Shown here: positions 14,621 to 21,195 of the stretch, piece after piece | Position numbering within the stretch: position 1 is the first letter of the stretch | How the letters are laid out: each line of letters begins with the position of its first letter | DNA from: a bacterium | Lineage (GTDB): Bacteria > Cyanobacteriota > Vampirovibrionia > Obscuribacterales > Obscuribacteraceae | DNA length: 21,246 nucleotides | NCBI GenBank assembly: GCA_030431355.1 | Contig: JAUIJG010000028.1 | Span: forward strand, 1-21,246 | Direction of reading: 5' to 3' | Notes under the pieces: generated by a model | The model's database searches: none | What the model saw: only the letters and a program-made list of their open reading frames with translations | What the model was told of the DNA's origin: nothing | Made by a program: the position numbers and the translations under genes

Positions 14621-15985
14621 TCAGGCAGCGAACTGCTCGGCGACCCATTTCCTGGCTTGTTCAGCCGAGGTGATCACACCTTCCCGCTGGGCCTCCAGGG
14701 TCCGGTCGAGGATGGTGCGGAATTGCGGTCCGGGCTTGAAACCCATGTTGATCAGGGTGAAGCCGGTAACCAGAGGCGTTGCCCCCAGTCGCTGGCTCTC
14801 CTCGTCAACCCGTGACAGCTCCTCCAGTTTGCCCAGCAAGAAAGCTTTCTGGGTGTAGGGATTGCCATCACAGAAGGGTCCTTTACCCCGGGAATCCGCA
14901 TCTTGCAGAGCGATCAGATCGTGGATATCGTCCCGCTCCAAAATAGCCATCAGCTTGGAACGCCTCATGGCTTGTACACGATGCATCTTCATGTGCAGAC
15001 GCACCAGTTCGGTCACGCGATGACGGGATTCCCGCGAGAGCTTGAGCCGACGGCAGATAACCGCCGCCATTTCAGCGCCCACAGCGTCATGACCGTAGTT
15101 TGTGATCTTGCCGCTCTCGTGCCGCTCCTGGGTGCGAGGCTTGCCGACATCGTGCAGCAGCCCGCCAAGGACCAGCTCGAAAGATGAGCCGACCAGATTC
15201 TGGACCACGTAGCGACTGTGCATCCAGGTGTTCCCTTCCGGATGCCAGATGGCATCTTGCTCACCCTTTTCAGAGTTGGTTTCGAGCAATTCGGGAATAA
15301 TCTCCGCCATCAGGCCCGACTCCATCATGAAATCGAGACCGACGAGGGGATTGGCGCTGGTGAGAATGCCTTTGAACTCTTTGGCGATTCTTTCCCAGGC
15401 GATTGCCTTGGCTCCCTGATGCAGCTGCGGAGCAAGCTTGTGGATAGCCTGCTTCAGTTCAGCTTCGATCTCGAATCCGTAGCGCGAAGCGAAACGTACA
15501 GCACGCAGCATCCGCAGCCGGTCTTCGTCGATGCGCTCCTCGGCATTGCCGACGGCACGGATGATTCCGGCACGCAGATCTTGCTGACCGCCGAAGAAGT
15601 CGATGACTTCGCCGGTGAAAGGATCCAGGAACATCGCGTTCATGGTGAACTCCCGACGGCGGGCGTCCTCCTCCAGAGAATCGACGAACTGCACGGAGTC
15701 CGGTCTACGACCGTCGCCATATTGTCCGTCAGCCCTGAGGGTGGCAACTTCGATGGATTCGCCGTCCAGAAGAACAACGATGATACCGAAAGCTTTTCCC
15801 ACCGGAAGAGTGCGCTCGAAGATGCTCTCCACTTGCTCCGGCAGAGCCGATGTGGCCACGTCATAATCGTTGTGCTCGTTGCCCAGAAATTCGTCACGAA
15901 CACAGCCGCCGGCAAAAACCGCCGTGTGTCCATGACGCCTTAATTCAGCCACCACTTGGGTAGCTATGGCTCGTTGTCTATTCAT
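14621..15985 (-). CDS. cca: CCA tRNA nucleotidyltransferase / poly(A) polymerase family with HD domain
   Basis: This 454-aa class II nucleotidyltransferase has the head motif GGCVRD (residues 26-31), followed by DYDVATSA (40-47), whose two Asp residues bind the catalytic metals. RRREFTMNAM (109-118), the template motif region DRLRMLRAVRFASRYGF (155-171) and a C-terminal HD domain (HDVGKP, His278-Asp279) follow. Such enzymes add or repair the 3' CCA of tRNAs in the cytoplasm, and the HD domain may add phosphodiesterase/phosphatase activity. Some relatives add only A or only CC, or make poly(A); the sequence cannot decide. AAAGGAG lies six bases before the ATG. This Shine-Dalgarno is part of a 7-bp inverted repeat (15991-16017) that could hide it. 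It heads a minus-strand series of small genes. Confidence 0.92.
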   Translation of the reverse strand: MNRQRAIATQVVAELRRHGHTAVFAGGCVRDEFLGNEHNDYDVATSALPEQVESIFERTLPVGKAFGIIVVLLDGESIEVATLRADGQYGDGRRPDSVQFVDSLEEDARRREFTMNAMFLDPFTGEVIDFFGGQQDLRAGIIRAVGNAEERIDEDRLRMLRAVRFASRYGFEIEAELKQAIHKLAPQLHQGAKAIAWERIAKEFKGILTSANPLVGLDFMMESGLMAEIIPELLETNSEKGEQDAIWHPEGNTWMHSRYVVQNLVGSSFELVLGGLLHDVGKPRTQERHESGKITNYGHDAVGAEMAAVICRRLKLSRESRHRVTELVRLHMKMHRVQAMRRSKLMAILERDDIHDLIALQDADSRGKGPFCDGNPYTQKAFLLGKLEELSRVDEESQRLGATPLVTGFTLINMGFKPGPQFRTILDRTLEAQREGVITSAEQARKWVAEQFAA

Positions 15986-15990
15986 GATTA

Positions 15991-16017
15991 ACTCCTTTAG
16001 CTCCTCTTACAAGGAGT
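15991..16017 (-). promoter_or_regulatory. Inverted repeat covering the cca ribosome-binding site
   Basis: ACTCCTT (15991-15997) and AAGGAGT (16011-16017) are perfect complements 13 bases apart. In the minus-strand mRNA the upstream arm ACTCCTT can pair with the AAGGAGT that serves as the Shine-Dalgarno of cca. A second purine-rich candidate, GAGGAG, lies in the loop. This could modulate translation. Confidence 0.45.
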
Positions 16018-16555
16018 CATTCGGGAGAAGAAAAAGCTTGTTTCCCTTCTCCGTATTTGACAAAAGATGGGTCTTCGCCCTACTTGCTTTCCGTTCTGCT
16101 CGATTACTCGTTAGAAGGCACACAAACAAACGCAAGACTCTGTCCAGCTCTAGGGGCGGGTACTGAGTCTTTTAAGTCAGGTGCTGATTACTTACTTGGT
16201 ATATTTCTGCCTGAAAATGAAATTAAAACGGAAGCGATAATTCTTGCTATCAAAGACCCATCAAGGATGTCAATAAGACGAGAGACCAAAAAGAACTAAA
16301 AATATTACTGGGCGGCTTTTTGTACTGACTGTCAGAAGATAAGAAGTATCGCTATACCTGATTTCCAGATATCAAAACTATTTGAGAAGCCAATAGGTAT
16401 TCTCTTATATATATGATCCGATAGTTAGCGCGCCATTTAATCTTTGTCCCAAAACCAATACAGAGACTTTGATTCCAGCCCGGCCCCTGTCAAGGTTCGC
16501 GCAGCTTCGTGGCTAGTTTAATATATAGTGTCATCGTCCAGAAGGAGCTTTATCA
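16018..16555. other. Gene-poor stretch between cca and the small gene at 16556
   Basis: No convincing frame was seen; the plus-strand frames at 15966-16166 and 16057-16299 lack ribosome-binding sites and familiar content. A candidate promoter for the 16556 gene is at 16382-16411. The cca promoter should lie near 16020-16100 on the minus strand but is not obvious. Confidence 0.45.
16382..16411 (+). promoter_or_regulatory. Candidate promoter for the 87-aa gene
   Basis: TTGAGA (16382-16387) and TATATA (16406-16411) are separated by 18 bases, close to a housekeeping sigma-70 promoter. It would give a leader of about 135 bases. A second TATAGT hexamer (16524-16529), closer to the gene, has no good -35 partner. 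Confidence 0.4.
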
Positions 16556-16819
16556 ATGTCCGATTCAGAAGCTGCCGAAATTTTGAAAGCAAGAATGGCT
16601 GAGTTGCAAAAGAATCCCTACAGCCTGTTCAAAAGCTGGTCCGACACCAGACATGTGGAAGTCTTAGTCGTAACCTCTCCTTCCGGCGTAGAGTACCAGA
16701 TAGAAATCCAGGTCCTGCCGGAAGGAAGCGATCTGAGAGTGCTTCTAGCCATCGACAGGGGAGAGCTTCCTGGTTCGATCAAACCTCTTTGTGATGACTT
16801 TGTTGTATCGGAATCCTGA
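16556..16819 (+). CDS. Small uncharacterised protein
   Basis: This 87-aa protein has AGAAGGAG eight bases before the ATG, a strong start signal, and a terminator behind it. Residues 2-20 form a helix (SDSEAAEILKARMAELQK). Residues 27-70 alternate in a beta pattern (HVEVLVVTSPSGVEYQIEIQ, then LRVLLAIDRG), suggesting a small alpha/beta fold of three or four strands. There is no signal peptide or membrane segment. It stands alone, convergent with dnaN. The family is not recognised. Confidence 0.72.
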   Translation: MSDSEAAEILKARMAELQKNPYSLFKSWSDTRHVEVLVVTSPSGVEYQIEIQVLPEGSDLRVLLAIDRGELPGSIKPLCDDFVVSES

Positions 16820-16825
16820 CAACAC

Positions 16826-16856
16826 AAAAGGCACGAACCTGATGTTCGTACCTTTT
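16826..16856. terminator. Bidirectional terminator between the 87-aa gene and dnaN
   Basis: AAAAGG (16826-16831) pairs with CCTTTT (16851-16856), and ACGAAC (16833-16838) with GTTCGT (16844-16849), with one mismatch between the two stems and a five-base loop. The A and T ends of the stem provide short T-tracts on both strands. It starts seven bases after the plus-strand stop and lies 29 bases beyond the dnaN stop. Confidence 0.65.
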
Positions 16857-16884
16857 CGAATTTAGACTTGACGACAGCTATCTG

Positions 16885-18105
16885 CTACTTAGCCTGCACC
16901 GGCATCAAAAGATACTTGTAGTTATCGTCTTCCGGACTACGCATGATCAGCGGCTTGAGAGAACCGAGCATCTCTAATCGAAGCTCTTCCAAATTCAAAC
17001 GCTGGAGTACGTCCACCATGTATTTTACGTTTACGGCCACATCAAGCTCCTCACCTTCATACTCGATGGAAAGCTCTTCCTGGGCACGTCCTACGTCAGG
17101 AGTATTAGCTGTAATCTGAAGAGTTTCATGCTGGAAGTGCATTTTCACCAGATGGGTTCTGTCATCGGACATAACCGCAACCCGATCAATGGACTTCATC
17201 AGCTCTTCCCTTTTGAACACGGCAAAGCATTTGAACTCAGAGGGGAAAAGGTCGTGATAGCGAGGATACTCTCCACTGATTAAGCGGCTTGAAAGTAAGT
17301 GAGTATCGGTTTCAAAAACGATATGGCTATCGATCAAGCCGACTCTTACTTCTTTCATGGTGGCAGATTCACCATCTTCTTTTTTACTGCTCTCCAGACC
17401 ATCCAGCAATTTGACAATTTCGGTACATGCTTTAGCAGGAATTATCGCTTTCAGAGAAGAGGGTCTCTCCATCGTCGCAGTGGACGAACCGGCTTCCGCT
17501 TCAGTCTCTTTGTCATCAACTACCTTGGAGGCAACTGGAGCAAGTACGTTTAATTCTTCGGACTGGTGAGCCAATCGGCTGCCATCGGTGGCGGTGCATT
17601 CAAACTTTCCGTCTTCCAGAACGATATAAACTCCACCAAGGATACTGCTGGCGTCATAGCTAGCAGCAGCAAAGGCTGTCTGCGCAATTGCTTTTTTCAA
17701 AACCTGGGCAGGCATCAACAAAGCTTCTTTAGGTTTGTTCTCTACCACGGAGGGATAGTCTTCAGCAGAGAGACCCGCTATGGAGAATTTGGATCTCTGA
17801 CAGGTAACAGAGGTTTCGTAAGTCTCGCTATCTACCTGAAAAGAGACAAGATCGTTCGGCAGCTTGGAGACAATCTCCAGAAGTTTTTTACCAGGAAGAG
17901 TGATTGAACCCGGTGTATATACTACCGCTGGTGATGTCGTTTCTATAGTCAGATCCAGATCAGTAGCCTGGAATTTGACAGAGGTCTCATCAAAAGATTG
18001 TATTAGTACATTACCTAGAATAGGTTGTACTACTCGAGTTGCCAGAGCACTTGTCACATCTTTTAGAGCGCGAACAAGCGTGTCCTTTTGGACTGCAAAA
18101 TGCAT
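16885..18105 (-). CDS. dnaN: DNA polymerase III beta sliding clamp
   Basis: This 406-aa protein is longer than the usual 365-380. It begins MHFAVQKDTLVRALKDVTSA, the typical first helix of the clamp, and ends YLLMPVQAK, matching the conserved C-terminal MPM/V segment that closes the partner-binding pocket. TDGSRLAHQSEE (173-184) and SGEYPRYHDLFP (277-288) are standard clamp motifs. The extra length is mainly an acidic, Ala/Ser-rich insert at about residues 187-216 plus a second charged loop at about 237-251, both probably surface loops. Two subunits form the ring that tethers polymerases to DNA. GAGG lies eight bases before the ATG. It lies 332 bases below dnaA on the same strand. Confidence 0.96.
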   Translation of the reverse strand: MHFAVQKDTLVRALKDVTSALATRVVQPILGNVLIQSFDETSVKFQATDLDLTIETTSPAVVYTPGSITLPGKKLLEIVSKLPNDLVSFQVDSETYETSVTCQRSKFSIAGLSAEDYPSVVENKPKEALLMPAQVLKKAIAQTAFAAASYDASSILGGVYIVLEDGKFECTATDGSRLAHQSEELNVLAPVASKVVDDKETEAEAGSSTATMERPSSLKAIIPAKACTEIVKLLDGLESSKKEDGESATMKEVRVGLIDSHIVFETDTHLLSSRLISGEYPRYHDLFPSEFKCFAVFKREELMKSIDRVAVMSDDRTHLVKMHFQHETLQITANTPDVGRAQEELSIEYEGEELDVAVNVKYMVDVLQRLNLEELRLEMLGSLKPLIMRSPEDDNYKYLLMPVQAK

Positions 18106-18437
18106 ATGCTATACCTCAACTGGTCTAATGACCTTTAAATGCCAAATTTGCCAAAAATTTTGACGACCCCAATAGATTACCTTCCTGAACCGCAAGTTTC
18201 CTGATGTTTCGTTCAGTTAAGTACTTCCTGCTTATTAGAAAAATACATATAAATAGAAGTAGTAGGGGCGACGATTTTCTGTAGATAACTTTCGAACGGC
18301 AAGCATATCGGGAAACTGCTTGTAGAAAAACTGTTCTTTGCTTGTTCAAGACTGTACACAGATTTTTCAACAACTTTTTTCTGACACAGATAAAAAACAG
18401 GGGATCGACAGTTTTTGGACAAGTTTTGAACAGCATC
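18106..18437. other. dnaA-dnaN intergenic region, probable DNA-unwinding part of oriC
   Basis: This 332-bp gap is unusually long for a bare operon spacer. Read on the dnaA sense (minus) strand, it has a DnaA box differing from consensus at one base (TTATCTACA, 18288-18280), six bases, the GC-rich CGTCGCCCC (18273-18265), then triplets CTA CTA CTT CTA TTT (from 18265 to 18251), then AT-rich DNA to about 18220. Looser DnaA-box-like sites lie at 18321-18329 (TGTAGAAAA) and 18364-18372 (TTTTCAACA), each two bases off. Near dnaN, TGCCAAA occurs twice nine bases apart (18140 and 18149). No gene is seen. Confidence 0.65.
18251..18288 (-). other. DnaA box plus DnaA-trio element
   Basis: The box (18280-18288), GC-rich spacer and five in-register triplets follow the order described for the basal unwinding site of Bacillus subtilis. 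There, DnaA loaded at a box extends onto one strand through repeated 3'-GAT-like trios. Here the opposite strand reads 3'-GAT GAT GAA GAT AAA-5', which fits the pattern purine-A-T/A. The assignment rests on sequence pattern only. Confidence 0.6.
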
Positions 18438-19913
18438 TTAATGCCCCAACTGCTGCCTGATTTGGGCGATCGTCGTGGCGAGCTTGGTGTCTTTCGCAAG
18501 CCCATCCTTGATTTTGGAGCACGCATATATAGCGGATGTGTGTTTTCTATTTCCGAAGACTTCTCCAATCCTTGGATAACTCATTTCTAAGAGTTCGTAT
18601 GCCAGGTACATGGCAACGTGCCTGGGTACCGTTAAATCTTGAGATCTCCTCTTGGACTTTAGTTCGGAGGGTTCGACTTGATAAGCAGCGCAAACTGCTC
18701 CCAATACTTTGTCCATGGTGAGAACGGTTTTCTCTTTACCGGGGGTGGAAGGCAGAAGAATATTGTTCAAGGAGCCAGGTTCCACGTGCTCTCCGGTAAG
18801 GCTGCTGTAGGCATGTACTCTGATGAGTGCACCTTCCAGCTCTCTTATGTTGGTAGTGAAAGTGGAAGCAATATGATTGAGGATAGGCTCAGGGACCTGG
18901 ATATTGTCCATATGGCATTTCTTTTGCAGGATTGCCACACGGGTTTCAATGTCAGGAATTTGAATGTCAGTAATCAATCCCCATTCAAAACGGCTGCGCA
19001 GCCTCTCTTCCAGAAGGGTGAGTGCTTTAGGTGGACGGTCAGAGGTCATGATGATCTGTTTACCGCTGTCCCTGAGGGCATTGAAGGTGTGAAAAAACTC
19101 TTCCTGGGTCGATTCCTTACCTTCGATAAACTGAATGTCATCCACAAGCAGAACATCAACCTGGCGATAACGCTTTCTGAAGTCTGCCATGCGATCGTCT
19201 CTGATGGAGTTGATCAGGTCGTTGGTGAATCGTTCGCAACTTATGTACTTGATGGTGAGCTGAGGAGAATGGTTGAGAATTTCGTGGCCGACGGCTTGCA
19301 TAATGTGGGTTTTGCCGAGGCCTACGCCTCCGTAAATAAACAGAGGGTTGTAAGATTGTCCTGGTTTCTGGGCAACAGCCGCCGCGGCAGAATGGCAAAA
19401 TCGGTTGTGTGAGCCGACCACAAAGGTTCCGAAAGTGTATTTGGGATTTAAGTTGGAGCGTTGTTTTAGATCTATGGTGCCAATTCCGGTACTACTTTCC
19501 ATGCCGGTGCGAGCGGCAGTTCTTTGAGGAAATGCGTTTGCAGGCTGGGCTGGAGCGGGAGTTGGAGCAGGGATAGATGCGGAAGGAACCGCTGATTGAA
19601 TGCTGGCGATGGTGCCTGTGTAGGAAGATTCATCGGTGCTTCCCACCTCTACAGTTAGAGAAATTTTTTCTTGAATGACAGTGGAAAGTGCGTCGAGAAG
19701 CGGCTCTTTGTAGTTATTTAGAACCATCCCTCTCATAAATTCATTGGCAACATGGAGGACTACTTCTCCATTCGGCTTTATAGAATGCAGCTTTATCGGC
19801 TTTATCCAGCTCTCAAAACTTGGTTGACTCAAGCTCTTTTTGAGAAGCTCTTCGGTCTGGGACCATACATTCTGGTTGGACTTGATCAGACGGATGTCCT
19901 TGTTTGTTTGCAT
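18438..19913 (-). CDS. dnaA: Chromosomal replication initiator DnaA
   Basis: This 491-aa protein has the four standard domains: domain I (about 12-90, including NVWSQTEELLKKSLSQPSFE), a Pro/Ala-rich linker (about 105-145), the AAA+ domain with Walker A GGVGLGKT (195-202), Walker B LLVDDIQF (255-262), sensor I at about 287-292 and the arginine-finger segment LRSRFEWGL (305-313), and domain IV. The DnaA signature helix AMYLAYELLEMSYPRIGEVF is followed by GNRKHTSAIYACSKI (454-468). In this segment the usual Asp of GGRDHTT is Lys (residue 457) and the usual His of VLHAC is Tyr (463). The protein binds origin boxes and opens DNA in its ATP form. A perfect DnaA box lies 46 bases upstream of the ATG, suggesting autoregulation. 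The ribosome-binding site is weak (AAAGG, about 12 bases away). Confidence 0.97.
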   Translation of the reverse strand: MQTNKDIRLIKSNQNVWSQTEELLKKSLSQPSFESWIKPIKLHSIKPNGEVVLHVANEFMRGMVLNNYKEPLLDALSTVIQEKISLTVEVGSTDESSYTGTIASIQSAVPSASIPAPTPAPAQPANAFPQRTAARTGMESSTGIGTIDLKQRSNLNPKYTFGTFVVGSHNRFCHSAAAAVAQKPGQSYNPLFIYGGVGLGKTHIMQAVGHEILNHSPQLTIKYISCERFTNDLINSIRDDRMADFRKRYRQVDVLLVDDIQFIEGKESTQEEFFHTFNALRDSGKQIIMTSDRPPKALTLLEERLRSRFEWGLITDIQIPDIETRVAILQKKCHMDNIQVPEPILNHIASTFTTNIRELEGALIRVHAYSSLTGEHVEPGSLNNILLPSTPGKEKTVLTMDKVLGAVCAAYQVEPSELKSKRRSQDLTVPRHVAMYLAYELLEMSYPRIGEVFGNRKHTSAIYACSKIKDGLAKDTKLATTIAQIRQQLGH

Positions 19914-19958
19914 TATCGATGCCGGCCTTTGGATTGCATTTGATTTGGTAGAACTGCC

Positions 19959-19967
19959 TGTGGATAA
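19959..19967 (-). promoter_or_regulatory. Consensus DnaA box
   Basis: TGTGGATAA on the plus strand is TTATCCACA on the dnaA sense strand, an exact match to the consensus DnaA-binding 9-mer. Its position 46 bases before the dnaA start suits autoregulation and/or origin function. Confidence 0.75.
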
Positions 19968-20013
19968 ATCAGGACTGTTTTGACTAAAAAAACGAACAAA
20001 AATACAGGCTCTA

Positions 20014-20025
20014 TCGATATATCGA
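20014..20025. repeat. 12-bp AT-rich palindrome in the origin region
   Basis: TCGATATATCGA is a perfect palindrome about 100 bases upstream of dnaA. Such a site could bind a dimeric regulator or ease DNA opening; neither is shown by sequence alone. Confidence 0.5.
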
Positions 20026-20163
20026 AAGAACCGCGACCTTTTAGCTCCTGCTTATAAACCGTATTGGTCAACGTATAGCGAAGGATGGCGAAAAGACGTC
20101 GCTTGAATATATTCGTAAATTTTTAGCCGAATCAGAGACCCGATCGACCATAAGTTGCTTGTA

Positions 20164-20220
20164 GAGATGATAGCATAGCTCTTCATCTCAAGAACACGCC
20201 AATATTTTTTATCTTTGGCG
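20164..20220 (+). promoter_or_regulatory. Two hairpins in the rpmH leader
   Basis: GAGATGA (20164-20170) pairs with TCATCTC (20183-20189), and CGCCAA (20197-20202) pairs with TTGGCG (20215-20220) around a T-rich loop. The second ends seven bases before the AGGAG of rpmH. If transcribed, they could influence expression of the L34 operon. Confidence 0.4.
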
Positions 20221-20241
20221 GAAAACCAGGAGTATCGCAAA

Positions 20242-20376
20242 ATGAAGAGAACTCTAAGGGGATCTATTCGAAAAGCGAAGAAAAGCAGCGGATTTCTCGC
20301 TCGAATGGCTACAAAAGCCGGCCGTAAGACCATCAAAAGACGAAGAGCCAGAGGACGCTATCGTCTTTCAATCTAA
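20242..20376 (+). CDS. rpmH: Large-subunit ribosomal protein bL34
   Basis: The 44-aa product starts [20 protein letters not shown] and continues with [20 protein letters not shown], ending RLSI. It is very basic and matches bL34 along its whole length (GF.aRM.t..GR..i..RR..GR..L). AGGAG (20228-20232) lies nine bases before the ATG. It is the first gene of the rightward origin cluster, 15 bases ahead of rnpA, the order found in most bacteria. Confidence 0.95.
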   Translation: MKRTLRGSIRKAKKSSGFLARMATKAGRKTIKRRRARGRYRLSI

Positions 20377-20391
20377 CGGTTGAGGTAGGCG

Positions 20392-20904
20392 GTGCTACCG
20401 TCTAGAGAAAGACTACGCAGAAAAAGCGTTTTTCAGCGGGCCTATAAAGAGCGCCGCCATGTAAGCTCACCCCAGGTGAGCCTTTACGTGCTTCCAAAAT
20501 TGACTCATCCGGGCAGTAGCGACAAGTGGCGACCACTGGTCGGTTTTGTCGTGTCTAAAAAGACTGCTAAAAATGCCAGTGCCAGAAATCGTGTTAAGAG
20601 GCAGACCAGAGAAGCTTATAGAATGTTGAGTCGGGCACTTTTCGACGGCTCCAGGGAGCACATTCAGCTCGGTTCCTTCTATGCCCTGGTTTTCGTTATC
20701 CACCCGAAAGCCATCAATAGCAGCTTCGACGACATCTACCAGTCTGTTGAGAGCTGTTTAATTAGGGCTGAAAAGAAATTCTGCCGCCTGGCTAAAGGGC
20801 CAGGTAAACAAAAGTCAAAAGATGATCAGGATGTTAATAGATCGCCAAAGTCATCAAGTCCGGGGGATAATAGTTCTCGGGTATCTTCCAAAACCCAGGT
20901 GTAG
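20392..20904 (+). CDS. rnpA: Ribonuclease P protein component
   Basis: This protein of 170 aa starts at a GTG with GAGG six bases upstream. The N-terminal part (SRERLRRKSVFQRAYKERRH), the strand VGFVVSKKTAKNASARN and the signature RNR helix RNRVKRQTREAYRM (residues 66-79) are diagnostic of RnpA, which helps the RNase P RNA bind precursor tRNA. Typical RnpA ends near 110-125 residues. Here a hydrophilic Lys/Ser/Asp-rich tail of about 40 residues follows (GPGKQKSKDDQDVNRSPKSS), probably disordered. The tail overlaps no other gene and ends 10 bases before yidD. Confidence 0.93.
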   Translation: MLPSRERLRRKSVFQRAYKERRHVSSPQVSLYVLPKLTHPGSSDKWRPLVGFVVSKKTAKNASARNRVKRQTREAYRMLSRALFDGSREHIQLGSFYALVFVIHPKAINSSFDDIYQSVESCLIRAEKKFCRLAKGPGKQKSKDDQDVNRSPKSSSPGDNSSRVSSKTQV

Positions 20905-20914
20905 TCTCAAGTTT

Positions 20915-21193
20915 ATGCTGAACAAATTATCCGAGCTTCCTCAAAAAATAGCCTGTTTGACGATACGGGCTTACCAGAGCACCCGTTTTTTGAGAAGACC
21001 GTCATGCAGGTTTTATCCATCCTGTTCAGAATATACGCATAGATGTATCGCTCAGCATGGACTGTTGAAAGGTATTTATGCCGGTACATTGAGAATTGCT
21101 CGTTGTCATCCCTGGAATGACGGCGGCGTGGATGAGATCCCTGAATCCATTAGTTTGTTCAATTCGATGAAAGTTCGAAATTCTGAGAGGTAG
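20915..21193 (+). CDS. yidD: Membrane-protein insertion efficiency factor YidD
   Basis: With the ATG at 20915 the product is 92 aa and begins MLNKLSELPQKIACLTIRAY, the usual amphipathic start. The open frame extends back into rnpA to 20822, but that part is not family-like. The core CRFYPSCSEYTHRCIAQHG, followed by GLLKGIYAGTLRIARCHPW and NDGGVDEIPES, is the conserved YidD signature with its cysteines (CRF.P.CS.Y, RC.PW..GG.D..P). YidD is a peripheral inner-membrane factor that aids YidC-dependent insertion. It lies between rnpA and yidC as in most genomes. The Shine-Dalgarno is weak (AGGTG about 14 bases away), so translation may be coupled to rnpA. Confidence 0.93.
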   Translation: MLNKLSELPQKIACLTIRAYQSTRFLRRPSCRFYPSCSEYTHRCIAQHGLLKGIYAGTLRIARCHPWNDGGVDEIPESISLFNSMKVRNSER

Positions 21194-21195
21194 CC

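Larger units (their letters stand above)
19914..20241. other. Divergent dnaA/rpmH intergenic region, part of the probable origin
   Basis: This region separates leftward dnaA-dnaN from rightward rpmH-rnpA-yidD-yidC, the classical layout around oriC. It contains one perfect DnaA box (19959-19967), a 12-bp palindrome (20014-20025), an A-rich run near 19984-20002 and two leader hairpins before rpmH (20164-20189 and 20197-20220). Promoters for both arms must be here, but I could not fix their hexamers with confidence. Confidence 0.6.

Noticed and set aside
15218..15943. Long plus-strand frame (241 codons)
   Set aside because: It is antisense within cca, which carries all of its family motifs on the other strand.
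16057..16299. 80-codon plus-strand frame upstream of the 87-aa gene
   Set aside because: There is no ribosome-binding site, and its sequence has no coherent pattern of secondary structure.
18125..18568. Minus-strand frame crossing the dnaA-dnaN gap
   Set aside because: It overlaps the end of dnaA in another frame and covers probable origin DNA. It has no start signal.
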